Numbered from the stretch's first letter, positions 49,660 through 58,868 are shown. The stretch: 64,000 nt of DNA from Burkholderia sp. SRS-46 (GCF_004343775.1 NZ_PTXL01000009.1:434001-498000), one strand, 5' to 3'. A program made the numbers and translations. The notes: a model not told the origin generated them from the sequence alone.

Positions 49660-50186
49660 TGCTTCACAGCTCCAAGCAGGACCGAAACCGAACAGTGGTA
49701 ATTCGCGTTGCCGTTCGCCATGCACCAGTTGATGTCGTTGTTGAGCGACAGCTTGTACAGCGGCTTCTCGCGTTCGTTGCGATTGCAGAAGCACTTGCCG
49801 CACGACGTCTTGCCGCAGCAATCGTTGTACGACACGATGTAGTCGGTGCCGTCGTGCGGATTGCGGCAGGTGCCGATCCACGTGATCGGCGACGGCGTGG
49901 TGCCGGGCGGGCAGCTGCTCGACGTGCCGCCGCAGCAGTTGCACAGCCAGCCGTCGATCGCGCAGTATTTCCAGTAGTCGCAGCTCGTCGGATCGTCGCT
50001 GGCGCCGGCTGCGCCCGCTGCGCCCGACGCCGCGTCGGCCGCATACGCGGTGCGGTCGACGGGCAGCAGCGGCAGCAGCGACGTGCCGAGCAAGGCCTTG
50101 CCGAGCGTCGCCATCGCGCTGCGCCGCGAGCTGCGTTGCGCGACGCTGCGCGCCGAGCGCTCGAACCATGAATCAAACACACCCAT
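49656..50186 (-). CDS. aauA: Amine dehydrogenase light chain, tryptophan tryptophylquinone (TTQ) subunit
   Basis: A 176-residue catalytic subunit of a periplasmic amine dehydrogenase. Two Trp that would be cross-linked to TTQ are Trp 103 (TWIGTC) and Trp 154 (NDINWC), 51 residues apart as in methylamine dehydrogenase (57 and 108). Asp 122 (YNDCC) corresponds to the Asp needed for maturation. Twelve or more Cys form the disulfide network. An N-terminal RSSRRSAMATLGKALLG segment is a twin-arginine-like export signal. CDYWKYCAIDGWLCNCCGG resembles aromatic amine dehydrogenase (AauA) at least as much as MauA. Gene order B-E-D-A also fits aau/mau loci. Confidence 0.85.
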   Translation of the reverse strand: MGVFDSWFERSARSVAQRSSRRSAMATLGKALLGTSLLPLLPVDRTAYAADAASGAAGAAGASDDPTSCDYWKYCAIDGWLCNCCGGTSSSCPPGTTPSPITWIGTCRNPHDGTDYIVSYNDCCGKTSCGKCFCNRNEREKPLYKLSLNNDINWCMANGNANYHCSVSVLLGAVKQ

Positions 50187-50224
50187 GTCGTTGTTCTCCA
50201 CCGAGATTGAAAAAGGGGCGCGCG

Positions 50225-50851
50225 TCACACGTGCTGCGCGTGGCCTGCGTGGCGGGTGCTGCCATGCACGAACGCCTGGAGCGACTCGACGCCGCGCTCC
50301 TTCGCCTCGAACAGGCTCTCGAGGTGCTCGCGCGTGTTGACGAGGCCCTTCGCGCGCACCGTGCCGGTTTCGTCGAGCAGCACCGCATACGGCAGCTTGC
50401 CGATCTGGTATGCGAGGCCGAGCTCCTGCGACAGCAGGTACGGGAAGCGGCCGAGATCGTGCTTGCGTGCGAAGCGCGTGTGCTCGTCGAGGTCGCCGTC
50501 GCTCGCGAGCACGATGTTCACGGGCGTCGCTTCGCTCGCCTGCAGCGATGGCAACAGCGGCAGCAGCTTCTTGCAGACCGGGCACGTCGGCGACAGGAAG
50601 AACAGCAGCGTGGCCTTGCCCGACGCGTCGATGCCGCCGACCTTCACGGGCGTGCCGCGAATGTCAGCCAGTTCGAACACCGGCGCGATCGAGCCGACCG
50701 CGGGGCCCTTGTCGATCATCAGCGCGCCGGCGGGCATGATGCGTTCGTACAGGATGCCGACCTGGCGGACCATCGCGAAACAGATCGCGCCGAGCGCGAG
50801 CACGGCCATCCACAGCAGTGCGGTAGAAACGGTGAGAGCGGTTTGCATCAT
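50225..50851 (-). CDS. mauD: MauD-like thioredoxin-fold disulfide protein
   Basis: A 208-residue membrane-anchored periplasmic protein. One N-terminal helix (about 5-27) is followed by a thioredoxin fold with the CPVC active site in FFLSPTCPVCKKLLPLL. MauD is needed to form or isomerise the many disulfides of the light chain. Its ATG overlaps the mauE stop (ATGA). The light-chain gene follows by 38 bases, supporting dedicated service. Confidence 0.85.
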   Translation of the reverse strand: MMQTALTVSTALLWMAVLALGAICFAMVRQVGILYERIMPAGALMIDKGPAVGSIAPVFELADIRGTPVKVGGIDASGKATLLFFLSPTCPVCKKLLPLLPSLQASEATPVNIVLASDGDLDEHTRFARKHDLGRFPYLLSQELGLAYQIGKLPYAVLLDETGTVRAKGLVNTREHLESLFEAKERGVESLQAFVHGSTRHAGHAQHV

Positions 50852-51414
50852 GAATTCCTCAGGTGGGAAAGGCGCGGCACGTTGGCCAGCAGCACGTCGG
50901 CGGTGAGCAGCGCACAGACGATCAGCAGGACGGCGAAGCACAACGTCAGGTAGTCGAACCACACGATCGCGCGGGTGGCCTGCTCGACGAACGCGGTCGC
51001 GGCCAGCGCCGCGAGCAGCAGCGCGCGCGCGACGTGGAACCAGCCGATGCCGCGCGGCGCATCCGCGCGCGCGGCCGGCCGCGTCGCGGCGAAACCCGAG
51101 CAGCCGCAATCGATGTCGGTATGGCCGCGCAGGATGTTGATCGCGAGCGCCACCGCGAACGCGAGCAGCAGCGCGACCAGCACGCCCGCGCCGAAGGTGC
51201 GCGTATCGGGGAACAGCAGCGCCGCGGCGCCGAGCGTCTCCGCGAGCGGCAGCGCGAATGCCGCGGGCGCGATCAGCGCGCCGGGCAGCAGGCGGTAGCC
51301 GCCGAGCGCATCGCGGAACGCGGCGGGACGCCGCATCTTGGCGACCGCGCCGAGCAGCACGACGATGGCCATGCCGGCCTGCGCGCCCGTGGCGAGTACG
51401 GGGTCGATCATCAT
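50848..51414 (-). CDS. mauE: MauE-like membrane protein
   Basis: A 188-residue inner-membrane protein with four or five helices of the MauE/DoxX-like family. A CxC in DIDCGCSGF lies in a loop and could pass electrons or disulfides to MauD. It is needed for light-chain maturation in methylamine dehydrogenase. It starts 7 bases after the heavy-chain stop. A double ATG at the start leaves the first residue ambiguous by one codon. Confidence 0.83.
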   Translation of the reverse strand: MMIDPVLATGAQAGMAIVVLLGAVAKMRRPAAFRDALGGYRLLPGALIAPAAFALPLAETLGAAALLFPDTRTFGAGVLVALLLAFAVALAINILRGHTDIDCGCSGFAATRPAARADAPRGIGWFHVARALLLAALAATAFVEQATRAIVWFDYLTLCFAVLLIVCALLTADVLLANVPRLSHLRNS

Positions 51415-51421
51415 CGCGGCC

Positions 51422-52579
51422 TCACGGGTTGACGAGCAGCGACGACGTGTTGCCGACCTGCTTCTCGACGTGCCGCAGCTTGCCCGTGCGCGCGTCCATC
51501 ACGACCAGGTCGGAAGTCGGCGTCAGCCCGTAGAACAGCGGCCGGTCGTCCGCGCTGACCTGGATCGACAGCAGCGGATCGATCTTCTGCTGCGCGAGAT
51601 CCCAGCGCGCGACGCGCTGCCTGGTCTGCAGGTCGACCACCCACACCTGCGTGCCCGGCTCCTTGTGCGAGCCTTCGCCGCCCTTGTGCATCGCGACGTA
51701 ATAGCGATGCAGCTTCGCGTTCACGGCCGTCTGCTGCAGGCCGCCCGGGCGCCAGCCTTCCGCGCGCTCGGCGTCCGTCAGCAGCGACCACGGCTTGCCG
51801 AACACCGCCTGGTCGCCGCGGAAATCGGCGCTGCGCACGCTGCCGCCGAACGTCGTGAACAGATAGCCGCCCTGATAAGGCGACGCGTTGACGAAGGCCG
51901 GATCGCGATCCACGTCGATGAACGCGTCCGACATCGTGCGCTTCGCCTCGTGGCCGTTCGCATCGAGCGTGACGGTGAGCGCCTTGCCGCTTTCGCACAG
52001 CGACGTGAAGCGGTCGTTCGCCGACGGATACGCGAGCACGCAGGCGGCCATGTCGATCTCCGGCAGCACCTGCTTCGTCGCCACGTCGATCACCGTCATC
52101 GACGCGGCGGGCGTGATGTTCGCGACATACAGCCGCTTGCCGTCCGCGCTGAACGCGGTGTTGTACGGCGACGGCACGTGCTGCGCGTGCTTCGGCGGAA
52201 TCACGATCTCGCCCGTGTGGTCGAGCGTCGCGTTGTCGGTGAGCTCGACCACGTCGGTGCGCGTGCCGTGCGAGCCGCGCGAGAAGTAGGTGGTCGCCAC
52301 GACGCTCGTCTTGTGATCGGGCGAGATCGCGAGGCCCGGGCCGAACCCGCCGTCGATCTGGCCGAGCAGCTTCTTCGCGTCGGCATCGTACACGTGGACG
52401 CGCCCGTCGGTCATCGACGGCATCGACATGTCGACGACGAACACCTGATGCGGATGCCACGGCGGCATCTTCCGCACGACCAGTTCTTCCGGCTTCTCGA
52501 TTGCGTGCGCGGCACAGCTCCAGGCCGCCGCGCATGACAGCGCCGCCGCGATGGCCGCGGTCCGTCGCCCAGTCTTCAT
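51422..52579 (-). CDS. aauB: Amine dehydrogenase heavy chain
   Basis: A 385-residue periplasmic beta-propeller subunit that pairs with the TTQ light chain. Residues 1-26 form the signal peptide (ending CAAHA). The propeller has repeated YVANI, VWVVDLQTRQRVARW and HRYYVAMHKGGEGSHK blades. The HVYDADAKKLLGQIDGGFGPGLAISPD and PWSLLTDAERAEGWRPGG segments are shared by MauB and AauB. GGAGG sits just upstream of the ATG. The substrate (methylamine against aromatic amines such as phenylethylamine or tyramine) cannot be decided, but the absence of mauFG and the AraC neighbour favour the aromatic type. Confidence 0.83.
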   Translation of the reverse strand: MKTGRRTAAIAAALSCAAAWSCAAHAIEKPEELVVRKMPPWHPHQVFVVDMSMPSMTDGRVHVYDADAKKLLGQIDGGFGPGLAISPDHKTSVVATTYFSRGSHGTRTDVVELTDNATLDHTGEIVIPPKHAQHVPSPYNTAFSADGKRLYVANITPAASMTVIDVATKQVLPEIDMAACVLAYPSANDRFTSLCESGKALTVTLDANGHEAKRTMSDAFIDVDRDPAFVNASPYQGGYLFTTFGGSVRSADFRGDQAVFGKPWSLLTDAERAEGWRPGGLQQTAVNAKLHRYYVAMHKGGEGSHKEPGTQVWVVDLQTRQRVARWDLAQQKIDPLLSIQVSADDRPLFYGLTPTSDLVVMDARTGKLRHVEKQVGNTSSLLVNP

Positions 52580-52800
52580 GTCGCCTCCAGTAGGGATTCA
52601 CGTTGTGTGAGCCGACTGTAGATCGACAATAAATTCGGTCAGCACCAAGACCGGCAATGCGTTCGTGCCGATTCGGGATATTGGAAATCCGGCTGAAAGG
52701 GACGCCGGCGCCGGCACGCCCGGAATAACCCTCGTCGATCTTGCGCCGACCGCGCGGTCGGTTTACGCTTGCGCGGTCTGATCGAGGCGCCGGAGGCTCC
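52580..52800. promoter_or_regulatory. Divergent control region, amine dehydrogenase operon and AraC gene
   Basis: These 221 bases separate the two divergent starts and must hold both promoters and the AraC binding sites. A weak CTGACC/TACAGT pair on the minus strand near 52608-52640 is the best candidate for the operon. No clear direct repeats were found. Confidence 0.3.
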
Positions 52801-53763
52801 GTGTTCGTGCATCACCAGTTATTCGACGACGCGGACCGGCATGCCGAGGCGCTGCGCGGCTGGACGCAGCGTTACGACCAGATCGGTTCGGGCGCGTATC
52901 GCAGCGTCGTCAAGCAGGTCGCGCTGGACGGCGTGCAGCTGTTCCAGGAGGCCGCGAACGTGCGCGTGATCCAGCGCGGACACCTGCCGCCCGGGCAGAC
53001 CGTGTTCGGCATCCCGCTCACCGGCGCGGGCGCCTTCGCGTTCGGCGGCACGCGCATCGACCACGGCGCGATCGTGATGGCGCGCGGTGGCGCGCCGTTC
53101 GAACTCCATTGCCCCGGCGACATGTCGCTGATCTGCGTCGTCGTCGATGCGGACCTTGCGCTGCAGATTTCGGACGCGGCCAGCGTCACGCTCGACGACG
53201 GCCTGTTCCGGCACGGCGTCGTCGGCATGCCGAACGCCGCTTGCGTGCGGGCCGGCCTGCAGATCGCGACGCTGCTCGAACGCGTGCTCTCGTCGCCCGA
53301 CATGTTCGACGATCCGCACACGCAGCATGCGCTGCGCAACGAGGTCGGCGACGTGCTCGCCGAACTGCTCGCCTACCGGGTGCCCGCGCCGGCGAACCGG
53401 CTCACGCACGCATGCCGCGCCGACATCGTGCGCCGCGTGCACGACTACGTGATCGAGCATCCCGAGGAGCCCGTCGACATCCAGGCGCTGTGCACGCAAC
53501 TGCGCGTGAGCCGGCGCACGATGCAGAACAGCTTCCAGTCCGTCGTGCAGACCGGCCCGCTGAGCTACATGCGCTCGCTGCGCCTCGCGCAGGTCAGGCG
53601 GCTGCTGCTCGATACGCGGCAGGCCGACCTGCCGATCAGCGACGCGGCCGCGCAGTGGGGCTTCATCCATCTCGGCCATTTCGCGAACGTGTACAAGGCG
53701 CAGTTCGGCGAGCTGCCGTCGATGACCGCGCGCCGCGCGGCGCGCCAAACGAAAACCCGCTGA
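52801..53763 (+). CDS. AraC-family regulator (EutR/FeaR-like)
   Basis: A 320-residue activator. The N-terminal cupin-like sensing domain (about 60-150) contains VFGIPLTGAGAFAFGG. The C-terminal double helix-turn-helix (about 215-315) reads LCTQLRVSRRTMQNSFQSV and ISDAAAQWGFIHLGHFANVYKAQFGELPS. This resembles EutR and FeaR, which activate amine catabolism. Being divergent from the amine dehydrogenase operon, it is the obvious candidate activator. The start is a GTG at 52801 with GGAGG about 5 bases upstream; the longer frame from 52741 lacks support. Confidence 0.82.
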   Translation: MFVHHQLFDDADRHAEALRGWTQRYDQIGSGAYRSVVKQVALDGVQLFQEAANVRVIQRGHLPPGQTVFGIPLTGAGAFAFGGTRIDHGAIVMARGGAPFELHCPGDMSLICVVVDADLALQISDAASVTLDDGLFRHGVVGMPNAACVRAGLQIATLLERVLSSPDMFDDPHTQHALRNEVGDVLAELLAYRVPAPANRLTHACRADIVRRVHDYVIEHPEEPVDIQALCTQLRVSRRTMQNSFQSVVQTGPLSYMRSLRLAQVRRLLLDTRQADLPISDAAAQWGFIHLGHFANVYKAQFGELPSMTARRAARQTKTR

Positions 53764-53871
53764 GGCCGCGGCAAAACCCGTCATAATCCGCAAGCAGGCC
53801 GCCCGGCCCTCGCGCCGCTGCGCCGAGCCGGCGCCCGCCCGACGTTCATCGCCATCCCGCTGCCCATTCCG

Positions 53872-54816
53872 ATGCCTGAGGATTTCCACTTCCTGCTGCT
53901 GCCCGGCTTCTCCGCGCTCGGCTTCATGTCCGCGGTGGAGCCGCTGCGCGTGGCGAACCGCTTTCGCAGCGAGCTCTACCGCTGGCATGTGCTCAGCGCC
54001 GACGGCGCGCCGGTGGCCGCGAGCAACGGCATCCCGGTCGCCGCGCAAGCCGCGTATGCGGACGTCGAGCGCGTCGGCACGGTATTCGTGGTCGCGGGCT
54101 TCGACCCGCTCGTCTGCTATACGCGCGCGCTCGGCGACTGGCTGCGGCGCCAGCACCGGCACGGCGCGACGCTCGGCGGCATCGACACCGGCAGCTTCGT
54201 GCTCGCCGAGGCCGGGCTGTTCGACCCGACGCATCCGCTCACGCTGCATTGGGAGGCGCTCGCCGCGTTCCGCGAGCGCTACCCGGACCTGAAAGTCACC
54301 CAGGAACTGTTCGAGATCGGCGAGCGACGCATCACCTGCGCGGGCGGCACCGCGTCGATCGACATGATGCTCGACCTGATCGGTCGGCGGCACGGCGCGG
54401 ATCTCGCGGCGGCGATCTCCGAACAGTTCGTCGTCAGCCGGATCCGCCAGCGCTCGGACAGCCAGCGGCTCGAGATCGCCGCACGCTACGGTGTGCACAA
54501 CCGCAAGCTGATCCAGGTGATCGGCACGATGCAGCGCCACATGGAGAACCCGCTCGGCCCCGACGCGCTCGCCGGCGAAGTCGCGATCACGCGCCGCCAG
54601 CTCGAGCGCCTGTTCAGCGCGACGCTGAACGATACGCCGACGCGCTTCTACCTGAACCTGCGGCTCGACCGCGCGCGCGAGCTGCTGCAGCAGACCGACA
54701 TGAGCATCACGTCCGTGTGCGTCGCGTGCGGCTTCGAATCGCCGTCGCATTTCTCGCGCACCTATCGCACGCGTTTCGGCACCAGTCCGCGCAGTGATCG
54801 CCGCGTGCTGCGCTAA
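53872..54816 (+). CDS. DJ-1/PfpI-AraC fusion regulator (GbdR/CdhR/ArgR group)
   Basis: A 314-residue regulator: an N-terminal glutamine-amidotransferase-like domain (about 1-180, starting FHFLLLPGFSALGFMSAVEPLRVANRF) without the nucleophilic Cys seen in true amidotransferases (GGIDTGSFVLAEAGL), then AraC DNA-binding helices (about 215-310) with LAGEVAITRRQLERLFSATLNDTP and ITSVCVACGFESPSHFSRTYR. This group responds to quaternary amines (glycine betaine, dehydrocarnitine) or arginine. It lies 12 kb from the carnitine operon but may control it. No good ribosome binding site is visible before the ATG. Confidence 0.85.
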   Translation: MPEDFHFLLLPGFSALGFMSAVEPLRVANRFRSELYRWHVLSADGAPVAASNGIPVAAQAAYADVERVGTVFVVAGFDPLVCYTRALGDWLRRQHRHGATLGGIDTGSFVLAEAGLFDPTHPLTLHWEALAAFRERYPDLKVTQELFEIGERRITCAGGTASIDMMLDLIGRRHGADLAAAISEQFVVSRIRQRSDSQRLEIAARYGVHNRKLIQVIGTMQRHMENPLGPDALAGEVAITRRQLERLFSATLNDTPTRFYLNLRLDRARELLQQTDMSITSVCVACGFESPSHFSRTYRTRFGTSPRSDRRVLR

Positions 54817-55326
54817 TGCGCGCGCGCAGGTCGTCAAGCTTGCGCATAAAATCGCGGAATATTGAGCATATCGGCAACAACGGCCGCTGCTCGATGAACA
54901 ATTCCGCCAATTGCTCGACGAATCGAAGCGGACTTCGAAAATAAATTGCAATGTCCGCGAAAATGTTCTGTAACATATCCCAAAATTAGATAGGCAGCCT
55001 AAGTAGACGAGAATCCTGGCCGACCCGCGTCGAGCCCGCCTGCTGCCAGTTGATCATTGATCCGAGGGGTATGACATGACGATGCTCGATACACCGTCGC
55101 AGCACCCGCTTGCCGTCCGTTTCTCCCCATCCCCCGCCGCCCGGCGGTGCGCGATCGCGCCATCGCCCGGGCGTTTCATTTCGACCTGACATTTAGGGTT
55201 CCTTAGTCTCAGGCAGCACCGCAATGTGCACTGACGTGCCGGCTTTCGCAAGCCGGCGCGCGGGCCGTGTCGTACCTGCGTTCCACGAGGGCGCGGGCTT
55301 CCCCAACCGTTGAACAAGGATCTCGT
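54817..55326. other. Long upstream region of zmpB, no gene seen
   Basis: About 500 bases. The part 54860-55010 is notably AT-rich, and 55040-55326 is GC-rich with an imperfect GCCGGCTTTCGCAAGCCGGC hairpin near 55230-55250. It is likely the promoter and leader of zmpB, known in related strains to be quorum-regulated. I could not identify a convincing lux-type box. Confidence 0.45.
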
Positions 55327-57039
55327 ATGCAAACATCACGCAAGGCATTGCCGTTGGCATTGAGCATCGCACTGGGTCTCGGCATCGCATACGGCGCGGC
55401 GGCGGCCGATTCCAAGGCCGGCGACCCGCAGGCGTCGAGCCTGCGCGAAAGCCTCACGCGCGGCGTCGCGCCGCCTGCCGCCAAGTCGGATTCGGCGACC
55501 GGCCAGTATCGCGCGGACGGCGTCGCGGTCACGCTGTACAACCCGGCCTATCACACCAAGAAGGCCGCCGCGACGCCGGCCGACACCGCGCGCGGCTTCG
55601 TCGCGTCGCAGGCCACGCAGCTCGGGCTCGACGCGGCCGCGCTCGCGAGCCTCGTAGTGACGTCGGAGCGCAAGGATCCCGATTTCACCGTCGTGCGCTT
55701 CGAGCAGCAGGCAGGCGGCCTGCCGGTGTACGGCAGCGAGATCGCGGTGACGGTCGCGAAGGACGGCCGCATCCTGTACGTCGCCAGCAACACGATCAGC
55801 GGCGCCGTCGTGAAGGCCCGCAAGGCGCAGGCCGTCGACCAGCAGCAGGCCTTCGACCGCGCGCGCGCGTATCTCGGCGTGAGCGGCTTCACGAACCTCG
55901 ACGCGAAGCTCGTCGCGTTCGTCGATGCGGCCGGCACGCACACTGCGTGGAAGGTGCGCGGCCGGCCGCAAGGCGGCCCGAAAGGCGACTGGGAGCTGCT
56001 GATCGACGCGGACAGCGGCGAAGTGCTGCGCGCCGAGGACAAGGCGTTCTACGCCACCGACGGCACCGGCTACGTATTCCGCCCGGATCCGCTGTCGCCG
56101 ACCCGCAGCACCTACGGGAGCCCCGGCTTCAAGGACAACAACGACGCGGACTCCCCGCAACTGAGCGCCGCGCGCGCGCGCGTGACGCTGAAGGATCTCG
56201 CGCAATCGGGTTCGAGCTACCGGCTCTCGGGCCCGTACGCCGTGTGCACCGACTACGACAATCCGCGCGACAACGCGTGCCCGGTACAGGCGTCGACGAC
56301 CTTCGAGTTCACCCGCAACAACCTCTATTTCGAGGCGGTCAACGCGTACTACCACATCGACACGTTCCTGCGCTACGTGAACCAGACGCTCGGCATCAAG
56401 GCGACGCCCTACCAGTACGCGGGCGGCGTCCAGTACGATCCGCACGGCGAATCCGGCGCCGACAACTCGTCGTATTCGTCGGGCACGGGCAAGCTGACGT
56501 TCGGCCAGGGCGGCGTCGACGATGCGGAAGACGCCGACGTGGTGATCCACGAGCTCGGCCACGGCATCCACGACTGGGTGACGAACGGCGGGCTGTCGCA
56601 GCAGGAAGGCCTGTCGGAAGGCACCGGCGACTACCTCGCCGCCGCGTACAGCCGCGACTTCAACCAGTGGAGCCCGTCGGAGGCGCAGTACAACTGGGTC
56701 TTCAACTGGGATGGCCACAACGAGTTCTGGGGCGGCCGCGTGACCAACTGGAACGTCGGGCGCACCTATGCGCAGGCGCGCGGCGCCGAGATCCACACGG
56801 CCGGCCAGTACTGGGCCTCGTGCAACCTGGTCGCGCGCGACGCGATCGGCGGCGCGGCGATGGACAAGGCGTTCCTGAAGGGCCTGTCGATGACCAACGG
56901 CTCGACCAACCAGAAGGCGGCCGCGCAGGCCGTGATCACCGCCGCGTCCACGCTCGGCTACAGCGCCACGCAGATCGCCGCGATCGGCAATGCGTACAAC
57001 AAGAGCTGCACGTATGGCGTCACCGTGCCGAAATCGTAA
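55327..57039 (+). CDS. zmpB: Secreted zinc metalloprotease ZmpB
   Basis: A 570-residue preproenzyme of the thermolysin-like class (M4/M36-related). The signal peptide spans about 1-27 (GAAAAD). The propeptide (FTP and PepSY-like, about 60-245) includes PVYGSEIAVTVAKDG. The mature protease has HELGHGIHDW with zinc ligands, the third ligand Glu in EGLSEGTGDYLAAAYS, and a catalytic His in the C-terminal half. In the B. cepacia complex, ZmpB is a virulence factor that is autoprocessed to a smaller form and degrades host proteins. AAGGA precedes the ATG by 6 bases. The M28 aminopeptidase gene follows in the same direction. Confidence 0.92.
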   Translation: MQTSRKALPLALSIALGLGIAYGAAAADSKAGDPQASSLRESLTRGVAPPAAKSDSATGQYRADGVAVTLYNPAYHTKKAAATPADTARGFVASQATQLGLDAAALASLVVTSERKDPDFTVVRFEQQAGGLPVYGSEIAVTVAKDGRILYVASNTISGAVVKARKAQAVDQQQAFDRARAYLGVSGFTNLDAKLVAFVDAAGTHTAWKVRGRPQGGPKGDWELLIDADSGEVLRAEDKAFYATDGTGYVFRPDPLSPTRSTYGSPGFKDNNDADSPQLSAARARVTLKDLAQSGSSYRLSGPYAVCTDYDNPRDNACPVQASTTFEFTRNNLYFEAVNAYYHIDTFLRYVNQTLGIKATPYQYAGGVQYDPHGESGADNSSYSSGTGKLTFGQGGVDDAEDADVVIHELGHGIHDWVTNGGLSQQEGLSEGTGDYLAAAYSRDFNQWSPSEAQYNWVFNWDGHNEFWGGRVTNWNVGRTYAQARGAEIHTAGQYWASCNLVARDAIGGAAMDKAFLKGLSMTNGSTNQKAAAQAVITAASTLGYSATQIAAIGNAYNKSCTYGVTVPKS

Positions 57040-57117
57040 TCCCGCAGCAGGCCGGGCCGATCGCACACCCTGCGAGACGCCCTCTTTTTCGACATCACTA
57101 TCCTGATGAGATCGAAC

Positions 57118-58365
57118 ATGCCTAGTCTGAAACTCAAACACCTGAGCGCCGCGCTATGCGGCACGCTGGTCGCCGCCGCCGCGCACGCGGCACCCGTCTG
57201 GATCACGCTCGGCGACAGCGCGTTCCGTCAACTGCAGCGCGTCGATGCCGGCGTGACCGCCGTGTACAGCACGTCGGTCACGGCCGGCAAGACCGACGGC
57301 GGCGCGCTCCGCCGCGAAACCGTTCATGTCGTGCAGGTCGACGACGCCGCGCTGGGCGAGCTCGCGGCCGCCGTGCACCACACGCGCGGCCACGGCCCGG
57401 GCTACGTCGTGCACGACTCGTACGAGGAAGCGCGCCAGGCACTGCAACCGCTGCCGGCTGCGCTGGCCAAGCAGGCCACCGCCGAGTACAAGGTCGCGAA
57501 CGTGTCGCAGATCGGCACCTGGATCCAGCAACTGCAGGCCAGCAACATCGTCGGCACGATCACGTCGCTGTCCAGCTTCACGAACCGCTACTACACGACG
57601 TCGCACGGCGTCGCCGCGTCGGACTGGCTCGCACTGCAATGGAAGCAGCTGGCGGGCGGGCGCGCCGACGTCACCGTCGAGCAGTTCGCGCATGCTAGCT
57701 GGCCGCAGAAATCGGTGATCCTGACGATCAAGGGCAGCGATCCGTCGGCCGGCACCGTCGTGCTCGGCGGGCACCTCGACTCGACCGTCGGCTGGACGAC
57801 CGAGAACACCCGCTCGCCCGGCGCGGACGACGACGCGTCCGGCATCGCGAGCCTCACCGAGGCGCTGCGCGTGCTGTTCGCGAACAACTACAAGCCGAAA
57901 CGGACCATCAAGTTCATCGGCTATGCGGCCGAGGAAGCCGGCCTGCTCGGCTCGAAGGCGATCGCGAAGCAGTTCCGCGCGCAGAATGCGAACGTGGTCG
58001 GCGTGCTGCAGCTCGACATGACGAACTACAAGGGCGACGTGAAGGACATCTACCTGATCACCGACTACACGAACGCCGCGCAGAACACCTACCTCGCGAA
58101 CCTCGCGAAGACCTACCTGCCGGAACTATCGGTCGGCACGTCGACGTGCGGCTACGCGTGCTCGGATCATGCGTCGTGGAACGCGCAGGGCTATGCGGCC
58201 TCGCTCCCGTTCGAGGCGGACAAGAACGACAGTCCGTACATCCATACCGTGAACGACACGCTGGCGAACTCGGACAGCCAGGCCAACCACGCGCTGAAGT
58301 TCGGCAAGCTGGCGCTGGCGTACGCGGTCGACCTCGGCAACGGCGGAGCGGCGGTCAAGCCGTGA
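57118..58365 (+). CDS. Secreted M28-family leucyl aminopeptidase
   Basis: A 415-residue exported zinc aminopeptidase. The signal peptide spans about 1-24 (AHAAP). A propeptide-like region runs to about 135. The M28 catalytic domain has metal ligands in VVLGGHLDS (His, Asp), SPGADDDASG (Asp), FIGYAAEEAGLLGS (catalytic Glu and ligand Glu), LQLDMTNY (Asp) and the terminal YIHTVNDT (His). A Cys pair (TSTCGYACSDH) forms the usual disulfide. It trims peptides released by ZmpB just upstream. The start at 57118 is preferred for the signal peptide; an ATG four codons earlier exists. A terminator follows. Confidence 0.88.
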   Translation: MPSLKLKHLSAALCGTLVAAAAHAAPVWITLGDSAFRQLQRVDAGVTAVYSTSVTAGKTDGGALRRETVHVVQVDDAALGELAAAVHHTRGHGPGYVVHDSYEEARQALQPLPAALAKQATAEYKVANVSQIGTWIQQLQASNIVGTITSLSSFTNRYYTTSHGVAASDWLALQWKQLAGGRADVTVEQFAHASWPQKSVILTIKGSDPSAGTVVLGGHLDSTVGWTTENTRSPGADDDASGIASLTEALRVLFANNYKPKRTIKFIGYAAEEAGLLGSKAIAKQFRAQNANVVGVLQLDMTNYKGDVKDIYLITDYTNAAQNTYLANLAKTYLPELSVGTSTCGYACSDHASWNAQGYAASLPFEADKNDSPYIHTVNDTLANSDSQANHALKFGKLALAYAVDLGNGGAAVKP

Positions 58366-58403
58366 CGATCGGCGTCTGAGCCGGTTTCCGGCAGGCGGCA
58401 AAG

Positions 58404-58433
58404 CGGGCGCGAAGCCAGGTTCGCGCCCGTTTC
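58404..58433 (+). terminator. Rho-independent terminator of the aminopeptidase gene
   Basis: CGGGCGCGAA (58404-58413) pairs with TTCGCGCCCG (58420-58429) around a 6-base loop and is followed by TTTCCGTTT, about 40 bases after the stop. Confidence 0.7.
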
Positions 58434-58505
58434 CGTTTCGACGGCCGCACCGGTGCGGCTAAAATCGTCGCTCGCTCACCTCGCGCCGCCAGGCGCCATT
58501 CCGCC

Positions 58506-58868
58506 ATGCAAGACACTTCCCGCTCCCTCGACGACCTCACGCCGGACCGCGTGACGACCGCGTTCGACCTGCCCGGCCACACGACGGTGCGCTCGCTCGG
58601 CGTCGCACAGGGCATCGTCGTGCGCTCGCGCTCGATCGTCGGCTCGTTCGGCGCGGCGCTGCAGACGCTGTTCGGCGGCAACATCACGCTCTACACGTCG
58701 CTGTGCGAAAAAGCCCGCCAGCAGGCGTTCGACAAGATGCTCGCGGACGCGCGCAAGCTCGGCGCGAACGCGGTCGTCGCGATGCGCTACGACTCGACGG
58801 AAATCGGCACGGGCGTCACGGAAGTGATCTGCTACGGCACCGCCGTGAAGGTCGGCCGCGCGGCGTGA
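58506..58868 (+). CDS. YbjQ/UPF0145 family protein
   Basis: A 120-residue cytoplasmic protein of the YbjQ (DUF74) family: TTVRSLGVAQGIVVRSRSIVGSFGA at the N-terminal half, then ARKLGANAVVAMRYDSTEIGTGVTEVICYGTAV. Members form pentameric rings; the function is unknown, though heavy-metal or lipid-related roles have been suggested. It is a single gene between a terminator and a convergent LysR gene. No clear ribosome binding site. Confidence 0.82.
   Translation: MQDTSRSLDDLTPDRVTTAFDLPGHTTVRSLGVAQGIVVRSRSIVGSFGAALQTLFGGNITLYTSLCEKARQQAFDKMLADARKLGANAVVAMRYDSTEIGTGVTEVICYGTAVKVGRAA

Noticed and set aside
52621..52700. Sigma-54 promoter suggested by GGCACGAACGCATTGC upstream of the amine dehydrogenase operon
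   Set aside because: The GG to GC distance is 12 bases instead of the required 10.
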